64,000 nt of DNA from positions 4,960,001 through 5,024,000 of the forward strand of contig NZ_CP007044.2 of assembly GCF_000520015.2 (NCBI RefSeq), written 5' to 3'. The notes under the pieces are model-generated. The model was given only the letters and a program-made list of their open reading frames with translations. It had not been told where the DNA came from and ran no database searches. Position numbers and translations under genes: made by a program. Source of the DNA: Chania multitudinisentens RB-25. Its GTDB lineage: Bacteria; Pseudomonadota; Gammaproteobacteria; Enterobacterales; Enterobacteriaceae. Shown here in pieces: positions 52,868 through 61,620 of the stretch (within the stretch, counting starts at the first letter, position 1; each line of letters opens with the position of its first letter).

Positions 52868-54591
52868 AGCCCCTGCCATTGCAGCGGTAACCACTGCCAA
52901 GATTCTTTCACCTCAGTATTGGCAGGCAAAACCAAGGCATAACTCTGTTGCCCGGCTAACGCCGTCAATTTAGGTAACAGGAGGGTCTGGGCCGCATTAT
53001 GGAAGATCGGTTCCAGATTTTTGGGCAGGCTGGCAAACACTTCCTGCTTAAATAACCCGGATAAGGCTTCCGGTGCCATATAAACCGGCACCACTGCCTG
53101 TGGTGGCAACACATCCGCCAGCGGTGGGAAATGCTTATCCAACGTCTGTAAGGCTTTGTTCACCAGCTTGTCGTCCAAAGAGAACAGTAATGTCTGGTGG
53201 CTGCGTGCCAGGCTGACACGGAAGAACTGGCTACCCGCCAGGCTTTCCGGCGAGTTGGATTCATTAAGAGGATACTGGCCGTAACGGGAACTGACTTCGC
53301 GTTGCCACACCTGGGCCTGATTCTTGGTGCTGGCTACTACAGGAACCGGTTGCTTTTCTCTAGCGCCGATCACCGTATCAAACAGTGCCGCAAGCCTTTT
53401 ATCGCTCTGTTCATCCGCAGCCGTTGCCAACTGGCTGACCACCAATGGGGTATAAAGGTGTGAATCAGGGTACCAGCACAAGCCACTGCTCCCGCTCATT
53501 GCCAACGATGCATTGCTCTCTGCGCGATCGCTGATGGCATCGATACGTTGCAATAGATACTCAGGTACATTCTGCGCAACCGGCACTGCCACGCAAAAAC
53601 TGGCCCCCATCGGCATGGTTTTCCATATTGCGCTGAAATCAAAATTGGCATTTCCCGCCGCTGACGGATCGTTCAGCGCCAGGTAGCTCGCCCATCCTTG
53701 CGGCTGCATCTCAAAGCGAACGCCAGCAAAAGCCAGGATAAAGCGTTGATAACCAAACCCCAGATAATTGGCGCTGACCGAAATACGGTGAGCCGTTTTA
53801 TCTGCCCCAGCCACGGCATTACGCGCTTTCAGGCCAAAACTTTCCGGCCAAGGCGCATCCCCGCTCAATAGGGCACGGGTTACCTGTGAAGAATCCTGCG
53901 AAGGAGCATCCTGTTCATACAGCATGTCGATATCGGAAAACAGCAACAGATTGTCGCCATGGCTGGCAAACAGCAGGGGTTTATTATTGCCGTAACGCAG
54001 TTGGTAAACCGAAACCGTTTCTTCCCCAATCTTGAAAGGGGCGAAATCCATCCGGGCAAGCTGGGTATCAGCTGCCGCGACCTTGGCTAACGGTTCCAGC
54101 AAACGCGCCAAGCCGCTCAGTTTGATCACCGCCATAAAATGGCTCAGCCTGCCACGTTCATCATGCCAAAGCGCAATATCAGCCGGTTGATCGATGAGCA
54201 TTTCCAGCAGATTGTCACGCAGCGTTAACTCATGCTCGTAGACAATTCGCCGCAGGCTCCCGGCAATCCCCAGACGATCGGCATTGTTCTGGTAATAGAA
54301 AACCAAGTCTTCAGTCAACGTATCACGCAGGAATGGAATCGCCAGCAGATCCTTCGGTAAGCGCCCCAAAGATTCGCTTTCGATCAAGACATCAGGGTGA
54401 TGCAGATCAATCTGCAAATTATTGTGCCAGACCAATTCTTGCGGGGGAGAGGATTGCTGAGGTGCGAGCAAGAAGTGCTGAATACCCCATGCCGCAGCAG
54501 AAATTATCAGAATAACGCCAACAACCCAAAATCCATATTTACTGCGACTCGGTCTTGCCGCAGAGGTAACATTCTTGTTATCAACAGTCAT
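52864..54591 (-). CDS. yfaA: YfaA, DUF2138 membrane-anchored protein
   Basis: 575 residues from the ATG at 54591; a longer frame upstream is possible but the ribosome site is weak for either. A cytoplasmic N-terminus is followed by one helix (about 20-38, FWVVGVILIISAAAWGI) and a large periplasmic domain (DUF2138) with FLRDTLTEDLVFYYQ, ADIALWHDERGRLSHFMAVI and LFSDIDMLYEQ. It contains no obvious catalytic triad. First gene of the yfa operon, overlapping yfaT by 4 bases. It may tether the system to the inner membrane. Function unknown. Confidence 0.9.
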   Translation of the reverse strand: MTVDNKNVTSAARPSRSKYGFWVVGVILIISAAAWGIQHFLLAPQQSSPPQELVWHNNLQIDLHHPDVLIESESLGRLPKDLLAIPFLRDTLTEDLVFYYQNNADRLGIAGSLRRIVYEHELTLRDNLLEMLIDQPADIALWHDERGRLSHFMAVIKLSGLARLLEPLAKVAAADTQLARMDFAPFKIGEETVSVYQLRYGNNKPLLFASHGDNLLLFSDIDMLYEQDAPSQDSSQVTRALLSGDAPWPESFGLKARNAVAGADKTAHRISVSANYLGFGYQRFILAFAGVRFEMQPQGWASYLALNDPSAAGNANFDFSAIWKTMPMGASFCVAVPVAQNVPEYLLQRIDAISDRAESNASLAMSGSSGLCWYPDSHLYTPLVVSQLATAADEQSDKRLAALFDTVIGAREKQPVPVVASTKNQAQVWQREVSSRYGQYPLNESNSPESLAGSQFFRVSLARSHQTLLFSLDDKLVNKALQTLDKHFPPLADVLPPQAVVPVYMAPEALSGLFKQEVFASLPKNLEPIFHNAAQTLLLPKLTALAGQQSYALVLPANTEVKESWQWLPLQWQGL

Positions 54592-54839
54592 TATTGCCGT
54601 TCCACACCTGGCATTAAAATCCAACGCAACGCTTGAACAACGCTGCGCCAAGCAATTAAGTCATACTATGATGATTACGAATACGGAAGAACCTCAAACA
54701 CCATCAACAGCGCCCCTTGAGAAACGTGTTTCTAAAGGCCATGCTCAGCTTACTTCTTGCAGGATTTGAGATCTGTTGTTAGAGGCAACCAGCCAAAAAT
54801 AACCAGTTGCCATGATTTGAACAGGGAAGAGGGCAAAAA

Positions 54840-55382
54840 TCAATCTAATCTTGGATAGGCATCAGCTATCTGGTCACCGGTAAACTGTGCGACCCAACCT
54901 TGCGGATTGTCGAAAACGCGAATCGCGGTAAAGTTCGGTGCAGACCCCATATCGAACCAGTGCCGAGTATTGGCCGGTACAGAAAGCAAGTCGTTCCTCT
55001 CGCACAGAATCTGGAAAATTTTGCCCTCCAGATGCAGGCAGAACAGCCCTCTCCCTTCAACAAAGAAACGCACCTCATCTTCACCATGAGTATGCTCGGC
55101 AAGAAACTTTTCACGCAGCGCCTCACGCTGTGCATTGTCCGGGCGCATGCTGATCACATCCCAGCTCTGATAACCCTTTTCTGCCACCAGCCGATCAATT
55201 TCATGCTGATAAGCGGCTATTACCGCTTCTGGCTGCGGATGATCGCCCAATTCACAATCCGCCTGCCAACGTTCAAAGCGCACGCCAATCTGTGCCAGTT
55301 GCTGCTGGATGGCTTGCGCATCATGGCTCTGCCATAACGCCTGCTGTGGTTCTTTATCACTGAAAATGGTTAATCCGCTCAT
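54840..55382 (-). CDS. mtnD: Acireductone dioxygenase
   Basis: 180 residues. Metal ligands His97, His99, Glu103 and His141 (HTHGEDEV and NTRHWFD) match the known enzyme numbering within one residue. With Fe it yields the methionine precursor 2-keto-4-methylthiobutyrate and formate; with Ni it takes the off-pathway route. It overlaps mtnC by 4 bases as ATGA and ends the mtnBCD unit. The 248-bp gap to yfaA holds no clear gene. Confidence 0.97.
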   Translation of the reverse strand: MSGLTIFSDKEPQQALWQSHDAQAIQQQLAQIGVRFERWQADCELGDHPQPEAVIAAYQHEIDRLVAEKGYQSWDVISMRPDNAQREALREKFLAEHTHGEDEVRFFVEGRGLFCLHLEGKIFQILCERNDLLSVPANTRHWFDMGSAPNFTAIRVFDNPQGWVAQFTGDQIADAYPRLD

Positions 55383-56068
55383 GAGACAAACTCCCTCAAA
55401 TTGATGTGATCAAAACGCTTAACCTGCCGATGCTGGCTTAAAGCATCAGCCCCATCGCGAAGCAGTTGGCAGGTGTGCCAGCCAGCGGCGCGTGCTGCGT
55501 CTAATTCCTGATGGATATCGGAAAGGAACAACAGTTCAGCCGGTTTAAGCGCGATTTCACGGGCAATATTCTGGTAGGAGCCGATTTCCCGTTTGGCACC
55601 TACATGGGTATCAAAATAACCACTGAACAGTGGCTGCAAGTCGCCCGCTTCACTGTAACCAAACAGCAGTTTTTGTGCCTCCACCGAGCCAGAAGAGTAA
55701 ACGTACAATTTCACCCCCTGCTGCTGCCACGTTGCCAGTTGTCCAGCCACTTCCGGGTAGAGATGGCCGCGAAAATCACCATGCTGATAGCCACTGCGCC
55801 AAATCATCCCCTGCAACGCTTTAAGCGCGGTTGATTTGCGATCTTCATCCATAAAACGGTAAAGCGCGGCGGTAAGTTGCGCATAATCCGCCTCTGGCTG
55901 GGCAATTTCTACGCGCAAAGCCGCCAGCGAGGCGGCCACTTCGGCATCGTCAGCATGATGGCGGATAAAATCTGCCATGCGCTCACGGGCATAAGGAAAC
56001 AACACTTGATGCACAAAACGGATATCGCTGGTGGTGCCTTCAATATCAGTGACAATCGCGCGGATCAT
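55379..56068 (-). CDS. mtnC: Enolase-phosphatase E1
   Basis: 229 residues, HAD superfamily. Nucleophile region IVTDIEGTTSDI (Asp8, Glu10), motif II VYSSGSVEAQKLLF, and motif III LSDIHQELDAARAAGW. It enolises and dephosphorylates 2,3-diketo-5-methylthiopentyl 1-phosphate in one protein. ATGA overlaps join it to mtnB upstream and mtnD downstream. Confidence 0.97.
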   Translation of the reverse strand: MIRAIVTDIEGTTSDIRFVHQVLFPYARERMADFIRHHADDAEVAASLAALRVEIAQPEADYAQLTAALYRFMDEDRKSTALKALQGMIWRSGYQHGDFRGHLYPEVAGQLATWQQQGVKLYVYSSGSVEAQKLLFGYSEAGDLQPLFSGYFDTHVGAKREIGSYQNIAREIALKPAELLFLSDIHQELDAARAAGWHTCQLLRDGADALSQHRQVKRFDHINLREFVS

Positions 56069-56676
56069 GGCGCCTCCAATAAACGGCGTTGCAGCTCACA
56101 TTGAAACAGGAATTCCAATCCTTCAAGATGGCGGCGTGCTTCTGCCACCTGTTGCCCCCAACAATACAACCCATGCCCACGCACCAGAAAACCGTACTGC
56201 AATGGCGTGGTTTCCGCATAAGCCGCAACACGGCCTGCCAGCGCGGCAATATCCTGATCGTTTTCAAAAATCGGTATCATTACGCTGCTCACATGGCTGC
56301 GCTGCCCATGGAGAGACTTCTGCATTTCGTACCCTTGCAGCACCAGCGCTTCACTCTTCTCCACCCGTGAAAGCACGGTAGCATTCACCGAATGGGTATG
56401 CAGTATCGCCGTAACCTGGGGATAGAGACGGTAAATCAAGGTATGCAAACCGGTTTCCGCCGAGGGAATACGGCCACTCGGCACATGATTACTGGCGGTA
56501 TCCACCAGTAAAAAATCCTGTGCGGTCAGGCTGCCTTTATCTCTACCCGATTCAGTCACCAGACATTGTTCATGATTAAAGCGCAGTGACATATTGCCAC
56601 CGGTCGCTGGGCACCAGCCTTGTTCACCAATCCAGTGGCAGGCTGCCAGCAATGCCGGTAACTGTGGATGTTCCAT
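56065..56676 (-). CDS. mtnB: Methylthioribulose-1-phosphate dehydratase
   Basis: 203 residues, class II aldolase fold. Zinc-binding His in ILHTHSVNATVLSR and in FLVRGHGLYCWG, active-site Glu near PSAETGLHTLIY. It dehydrates methylthioribulose 1-phosphate in methionine salvage. First gene of the mtnBCD unit, divergent from the aminotransferase gene, with MetJ-like boxes in the 159-bp space. Confidence 0.97.
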   Translation of the reverse strand: MEHPQLPALLAACHWIGEQGWCPATGGNMSLRFNHEQCLVTESGRDKGSLTAQDFLLVDTASNHVPSGRIPSAETGLHTLIYRLYPQVTAILHTHSVNATVLSRVEKSEALVLQGYEMQKSLHGQRSHVSSVMIPIFENDQDIAALAGRVAAYAETTPLQYGFLVRGHGLYCWGQQVAEARRHLEGLEFLFQCELQRRLLEAP

Positions 56677-56745
56677 CGTTGATTTTCCTCCCTTTGTTTT
56701 ACCAACGGCAACGTGAAATCAATAGAGTAGAAACTTATCGACTTA

Positions 56746-56800
56746 AGAGTTATAGCCATCTAAACGTCTTGATTGCCAAAGGTTAACACCGTGTTATAGT
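56746..56800 (+). promoter_or_regulatory. MetJ boxes and promoter between mtnB and ybdL
   Basis: In-register 8-mers AGCCATCT and AAACGTCT (56754-56769) match the MetJ box at 6 and 7 of 8, preceded by a weaker AGAGTTAT. Next to them on the plus strand are TTGCCA (56773) and TATAGT (56795-56800) with a 16-base spacer, a good sigma-70 promoter for the aminotransferase gene. Confidence 0.8.
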
Positions 56801-56835
56801 GTTGGCAACCTAAGCGCCTGGAGTATTAGCCTGAG

Positions 56836-57996
56836 ATGAACAGCCCAGCACCCATTCCTGAAAGTAAGTTACCCACCCTTGGCACCACCATTTTCACTCA
56901 GATGAGCGCCCTGGCACAGCAGCATCAGGCTATCAATCTCTCACAAGGGTTTCCGGATTTTGATGGCCCGGGCTATCTGAAAGAACGCCTGAATTGGCAC
57001 GTCAGCCAAGGGGCCAACCAATATGCACCAATGACCGGTATCGCCCCGCTGCGGCAAGCCATTGCTGAAAAAACCGCGCAACTCTATGGCTGGCAACCCG
57101 ATGCCGAAAGCGAAGTCACCATAACGGCCGGTGCCACAGAAGCGCTGTTCGCCGCAATCAGTGCGTTGGTGCGCCCTGGTGACGAAGTGATTTGCTTTGA
57201 TCCCAGTTACGACAGCTATGCTCCAGCGGTGCAGCTTTCTGGGGGTGAACTGAAACGTATTACCCTGCAACCACCGGCCTTCAAGGTAGATTGGCAACGG
57301 TTTGCCAAATTGCTTTCGGCACGCACCCGGTTGGTCATTCTCAATACGCCACACAACCCTTTAGCCACCGCCTGGCATGCAGAAGATATGCAGCAGCTGT
57401 GGGCCGCGATTGCCGAGCATGAAATCTACGTTTTAAGCGATGAAGTTTACGAACACATCTGTTTTGCCAAAGGTGGCCATGCCAGCGTGTTGGCACATCC
57501 GCAACTGCGCCAACGGGCGATCGCGGTTTCCTCCTTTGGTAAAACTTTCCATATGACCGGTTGGAAGGTGGGTTACTGTGTCGCCTCTGCCGCACTGAGT
57601 GCTGAAGTACGCAAGGTTCACCAGTATCTGACCTTCTCCGTCAACACTCCGGCGCAGTTGGCGCTGGCCGATATGCTGCGGGCTAACCCCACACATTGGC
57701 AGCAACTCCCCGCATTCTATCTTGCTAAACGCGATCGCTTTGTGCAGGCTTTGGCAAACAGCAGGCTGAAAATCCTGCCGTGCGCTGGAACCTATTTTTT
57801 ATTGGCAGATTACAGTGCCATTTCCGATCTGGATGATGTGGCTTTCTGCCGTTGGTTAACCGAGCACGCGGGCGTGGCGGCGATCCCGCTTTCCGTCTTT
57901 TGTGCTGAACCTTTCCCTCATAAATTGATCCGGTTGTGCTTCGCTAAACAGGATGCCACGCTGGATGCCGCTGCGGAGCGATTATGTCAACTCTGA
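56836..57996 (+). CDS. ybdL: Methionine aminotransferase (YbdL/MtnE role)
   Basis: 386 residues, fold-type I PLP aminotransferase. PLP Lys in SSFGKTFHMTGWKVGYC; other marks are NLSQGFPDFDGP, QYAPMTGIAPLRQAIAE, NTPHNPLATAW and the C-terminal LIRLCFAK. E. coli YbdL prefers methionine and related amino acids. Placed in the salvage cluster behind MetJ boxes, it should transaminate 2-keto-4-methylthiobutyrate to methionine, the last step. It overlaps mtnU by 13 bases. Confidence 0.94.
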   Translation: MNSPAPIPESKLPTLGTTIFTQMSALAQQHQAINLSQGFPDFDGPGYLKERLNWHVSQGANQYAPMTGIAPLRQAIAEKTAQLYGWQPDAESEVTITAGATEALFAAISALVRPGDEVICFDPSYDSYAPAVQLSGGELKRITLQPPAFKVDWQRFAKLLSARTRLVILNTPHNPLATAWHAEDMQQLWAAIAEHEIYVLSDEVYEHICFAKGGHASVLAHPQLRQRAIAVSSFGKTFHMTGWKVGYCVASAALSAEVRKVHQYLTFSVNTPAQLALADMLRANPTHWQQLPAFYLAKRDRFVQALANSRLKILPCAGTYFLLADYSAISDLDDVAFCRWLTEHAGVAAIPLSVFCAEPFPHKLIRLCFAKQDATLDAAAERLCQL

Positions 57997-58757
57997 AAAT
58001 TACCTTGTTGCAGCAACCGCTGGTCTGGCGTGATGGCAAAGCCAATCTGCGCCAGTTCGATGAAGTGCTCTCACCGATTACCGGCCGTGACCTGATCGTA
58101 TTACCGGAAATGTTTACCACGGGTTTCGCCATGGATGCCGGTGAAACTGCCCTGCCGGAGCAGCAAGTGATCGACTGGCTGCACAGTTGGGCGGTAAAAA
58201 CTAATGCCCTGATTGGTGGCAGTGTGGCTCTCAGAACCACCAAAGGTGCAGTTAATCGCTTTCTGCTGGTGGAGCCCGGTGGCCGTGTGCATTTTTATGA
58301 CAAACGCCATCTATTCCGCATGGCAGGCGAGCACTTGCATTATCAGGCGGGCACTCGGCGCGAAATCTTTGAGTGGCGCGGGTGGCGCATTCTGCCACAA
58401 ATCTGCTACGACCTGCGGTTCCCGGTTTGGTCACGCTATCAACAGGATTATGATCTGGCACTGTATGTTGCCAACTGGCCTGCACCCCGCAGCCTGCACT
58501 GGCAAACGCTGCTGGCCGCAAGGGCAATTGAAAATCAGGTCTATGTGGCAGGTTGCAACCGCGTGGGTGAAGATGGCAACGGCTTGAACTACAGCGGTGA
58601 TAGCCTGATCATTAGCCCGCAGGGCGAGATTCTGGCACAGGCCGAGCCGGGGCTGGCCACCCGCCTGGATGCGGAGCTTTCACTGGAGAATCTGCAAACC
58701 TATCGCCAGACTTTCCCTGCCTGGCGCGATGCCGATAGCTTCTTGCGCAACGAGTGA
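57984..58757 (+). CDS. mtnU: Omega-amidase (YafV/MtnU)
   Basis: 257 residues, nitrilase superfamily. Catalytic Glu in VLPEMFTTGFAM, Lys in YDKRHLFRMAGEH and Cys in ILPQICYDLRFPVW. It hydrolyses 2-oxoglutaramate and the 2-oxo-acid amides formed when glutamine is the amino donor in the transaminase step, which makes the pathway irreversible. Its start overlaps the aminotransferase end, as in many mtnE-mtnU pairs. Confidence 0.93.
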   Translation: MSTLKITLLQQPLVWRDGKANLRQFDEVLSPITGRDLIVLPEMFTTGFAMDAGETALPEQQVIDWLHSWAVKTNALIGGSVALRTTKGAVNRFLLVEPGGRVHFYDKRHLFRMAGEHLHYQAGTRREIFEWRGWRILPQICYDLRFPVWSRYQQDYDLALYVANWPAPRSLHWQTLLAARAIENQVYVAGCNRVGEDGNGLNYSGDSLIISPQGEILAQAEPGLATRLDAELSLENLQTYRQTFPAWRDADSFLRNE

Positions 58758-58764
58758 TAATAAC

Positions 58765-58791
58765 GGGGTGCAGCAGCGGCTGCGCCCTTTT
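58765..58791 (+). terminator. Terminator of ybdL-mtnU
   Basis: Stem GGGTGCAG/CTGCGCCC (one G-T pair) with a short loop, followed by TTTTA, right after the mtnU stop. Confidence 0.75.
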
Positions 58792-58825
58792 ACCTCCCCA
58801 GCGCAATCACCCCAAACATGGTGTA

Positions 58826-60079
58826 TCAGCGGTGTTGCCAACTGAGCACGGTATGGCAATAGGCTTGGATCGCCAATGCCACATCAGATAACGTAACGCA
58901 CTCATCCGGGTGATGGCTGATACCCCGTTCGCAGCGTACAAACAGCATCCCTACCGGCCAGCGAGCAGCGATCGCTATCGCATCGTGCCCTGCTCCACTC
59001 GGCAATGCCATGCTGTTCCCCTGAACCTGCATCACACCGTTATGCCAGCGTTGCTGGAGATCCTCGTCGCAAACGATGGCATCAATCCGGTAGAACTCTT
59101 CACTGTTGAAAACCACCCCTCGTCGCGCACCAATGCGCTGCGCCAACGCCAGTAAACGCGCCAGTAACGCGGCCAATGGGGCATCTTGCGGCCCACGCAC
59201 ATCAAGCGACAATTTGACCTGACCTGGGATCACATTAACTGCTCCTGGCAGGCTTTCGATACACCCGACGGTTGCCACCAGATGTTGGCCGCTTCTTGTG
59301 GTAAGCCTTTCCACAGCCATCATCCACTCTGCGGCAGCGACCAGTGCATCCTGGCGTTGCCCCATCGGCACCGTGCCCGCATGGCCAGCACGCCCGGTAA
59401 AAGTGCAGTGCAGGCGGCGTGCCCCGTTAATCGCCGTTACCACCCCTAAAGCCAGATTAGCCGCTTCCAGGCATGGCCCTTGCTCAATATGCAGTTCCAG
59501 ATACGCACAGATCTCACTCTGGGCACGCTGCGCATCCTCAACCTTTTCGGGGTCCAGCCCTGCATCACGCATGGCCTGTGCCACGCTGATCCCCTCAGCA
59601 TCGGTGCATTCCAGCCAACCAGCAGACCATTGACCAGTTACCCCTTTGCTGCCGAGCAACGTTATGCCAAAGCGCGTTCCTTCTTCATCGGCAAAGCCGA
59701 TGACTTCAAGCGCCACCGGCAGGCGCTGATTGCTGTGATACAAATGCGCCACGACTTCCAGCGCAGTCAGCACCCCGAGCATGCCATCGTAACGCCCGGC
59801 ATTGCGCACCGTATCCAGATGAGAGCCAAGCAACAAGGCCGGAGCCCCCGCTACTTGGCCTTCGTAACGCCCGCAAATATTGCCCACGCTGTCTTGCCAG
59901 ACCACCATGCCGCTCAAACGCATCCACTCCCCCACCAGCTGATTGGCTCGCAGATGTTCTGGTGAAAGGTAGACCCGCGTTAGCTGATCAGGCGTGCTGC
60001 TGATCGCAGCCAACGCATCACAACGGGCCATCACCCTGATCGCCGCCTGCTCCGCCTCCTGAGCAGTCAACAACACCAT
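58826..60079 (-). CDS. hpxK: Allantoate amidohydrolase
   Basis: 417 residues (AllC/HpxK family, M20) from the ATG at 60079; the upstream ATG at 60112 would overlap hpxJ. Two-metal ligands: GSHLDTVRNAGRYDG (His, Asp), GFADEEGTRFG (Glu-Glu), ELHIEQGPCLE (His), and the C-terminal SHHPDECV. Hydrolyses allantoate to ureidoglycine, ammonia and CO2. It follows hpxJ by 2 bases in one transcript, as in Klebsiella. The rest of the hpx purine pathway is not in the window. Confidence 0.92.
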   Translation of the reverse strand: MVLLTAQEAEQAAIRVMARCDALAAISSTPDQLTRVYLSPEHLRANQLVGEWMRLSGMVVWQDSVGNICGRYEGQVAGAPALLLGSHLDTVRNAGRYDGMLGVLTALEVVAHLYHSNQRLPVALEVIGFADEEGTRFGITLLGSKGVTGQWSAGWLECTDAEGISVAQAMRDAGLDPEKVEDAQRAQSEICAYLELHIEQGPCLEAANLALGVVTAINGARRLHCTFTGRAGHAGTVPMGQRQDALVAAAEWMMAVERLTTRSGQHLVATVGCIESLPGAVNVIPGQVKLSLDVRGPQDAPLAALLARLLALAQRIGARRGVVFNSEEFYRIDAIVCDEDLQQRWHNGVMQVQGNSMALPSGAGHDAIAIAARWPVGMLFVRCERGISHHPDECVTLSDVALAIQAYCHTVLSWQHR

Positions 60080-60081
60080 CT

Positions 60082-61323
60082 TCAACAACTCCCGGCGGTG
60101 TATACATTCCATGCCGCCTGTAATGCTTCCCCCTGCCGGCTGGCAAATCCCAGGCGATTCAACACCGCCTCCAGCGCCGCCAAAGTTTGTAATACACAGT
60201 CTTTACGAGCGTTATACCCCATAGTACCAATCCGCCAGATCTTGCCTTGCAGCGGGCCAAATGAAGTACCGATCTCAATGGCAAAATCATTCAGCAGCAT
60301 CTGGCGCACCTGCTCACCTTGCACCCCCGGTGGGATTATCACGCCCAAGACGTTGTTCATCCGGTGACTCTGATCGCCAAACACTTCCAGCCCTAAGCCC
60401 TGAATCCCTGCTAACATCGCCGCACCGTGCAATTGATGGCGAGCGACACTGCACTCCAGCCCTTCCTCCAGAATCACGCGCGCACATTCGCGTGCGGCAA
60501 ACAGCATACTGGTGGCTTCCGTATGGTGATTCAAGCGCTCAGGGCCCCAGTAATCCATGATCATGCCGAGATCGAAATAATTGGAGTAAATCATCTCGTC
60601 ATCACCGTCTACGTGATCGGCAGTACGAATCCCTTGCTCAACGCACTGGCGGCGGCGCACAACTTCTACAAACTGTGGGCTGAGCGTAATTGGCGCACTG
60701 CCGGACGGGCCAGCAAGGCATTTCTGCAACCCAGCCGAAACCGCATCTAACCCCCAGGCATCGGTTGCCAACGCATTCCCGCCAAGAGAAGCCGTCGCAT
60801 CGGTATAGAACAACACACCGTGGCGGCGGCAAATATCACCCAGTTCCGCCAGCGGTTGTAACATGGTGGTGGAGGTATCACCTTGCACCGTCAGTAGCAG
60901 CCGCGGCCTGACTTTTTTAATCGCATCTTCAATTTGATCCGCGCTGAATACTTGCCCCCAAGGCACCTCAATAGTGTGTACTTCAGCGCGGCAACGGCGG
61001 GCAATTTCGCACAACAGGTGACCGAAACGGCCAAACACCGGCACCAGCACTTTATCGCCAGGGCGGATGGCCGACACCAACACGGCTTCAATGCCAGAAC
61101 GGGAAGTGCCATCCACCAGCAGAGTCCAGTGGTTTTTGGTACGAAACAACGCACGGTACAGTTCCATTACCTGATTCATGTAGTTTGTCATTACCGGATC
61201 ATACTGGCCGAGCAACTGGCTCGACATAGCACGCAGCACGCGTGGATCGGCATTGATCGGGCCTGGCCCCATCAGCAGACGATACGGGGGGTTAATCTGA
61301 TCGAATTTGCTACTCTCTGACAT
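60082..61323 (-). CDS. hpxJ: Ureidoglycine-glyoxylate aminotransferase-type enzyme
   Basis: 413 residues, class V aminotransferase of the PucG/HpxJ type. N-terminal LLMGPGPINADPRVLRAM, PLP Lys in AGLQKCLAGPSGSAP, and a long insertion ADHVDGDDEMIYSNYFDLGM found in HpxJ proteins. Expected to transfer the amino group of ureidoglycine to an oxo-acid such as glyoxylate. First gene of the hpxJK operon; a site resembling the RpiR operator lies about 90-110 bases upstream. Confidence 0.92.
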   Translation of the reverse strand: MSESSKFDQINPPYRLLMGPGPINADPRVLRAMSSQLLGQYDPVMTNYMNQVMELYRALFRTKNHWTLLVDGTSRSGIEAVLVSAIRPGDKVLVPVFGRFGHLLCEIARRCRAEVHTIEVPWGQVFSADQIEDAIKKVRPRLLLTVQGDTSTTMLQPLAELGDICRRHGVLFYTDATASLGGNALATDAWGLDAVSAGLQKCLAGPSGSAPITLSPQFVEVVRRRQCVEQGIRTADHVDGDDEMIYSNYFDLGMIMDYWGPERLNHHTEATSMLFAARECARVILEEGLECSVARHQLHGAAMLAGIQGLGLEVFGDQSHRMNNVLGVIIPPGVQGEQVRQMLLNDFAIEIGTSFGPLQGKIWRIGTMGYNARKDCVLQTLAALEAVLNRLGFASRQGEALQAAWNVYTAGSC

Positions 61324-61412
61324 ACCACCTCCTTAGATAATTAAGTACGCCGTCATCACTTAGCGTTACGTATAACATTTTTTGACGTATACAGATTACC
61401 CTCAACGATGAA

Positions 61413-61431
61413 GTTGTGAAACAAAAGATTC
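61413..61431. promoter_or_regulatory. Possible RpiR-type site before hpxJK
   Basis: GTTGTGAAACAAAAGATTC contains AACAAAAG, also found in the clear inverted repeat before hpxU (62503-62520). The rest of this 297-bp gap (61324-61620) shows no gene. Palindromy here is poor, so this is tentative. Confidence 0.45.
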
Positions 61432-61620
61432 TTTAATTTAACAATTGAAACCAATGGGTCAGATTTCTCAGTAGGAAAGGAATGGGGTTTAGCAAATAAC
61501 CTTAGGTGAATGGCTTTGCTATCATGCTATACGGCGGGAAAGGTGATATATCGCCAAAAGGGTTTTGCACCACTAAGGTGCAATGATACTCTAAACGTGA
61601 TTGCGCCCTGAGCTCTGAAT

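Noticed and set aside
46002..54591. yfa operon as a recently acquired island
   Set aside because: No integrase, tRNA, repeats or composition shift at its ends; the operon is also in E. coli.
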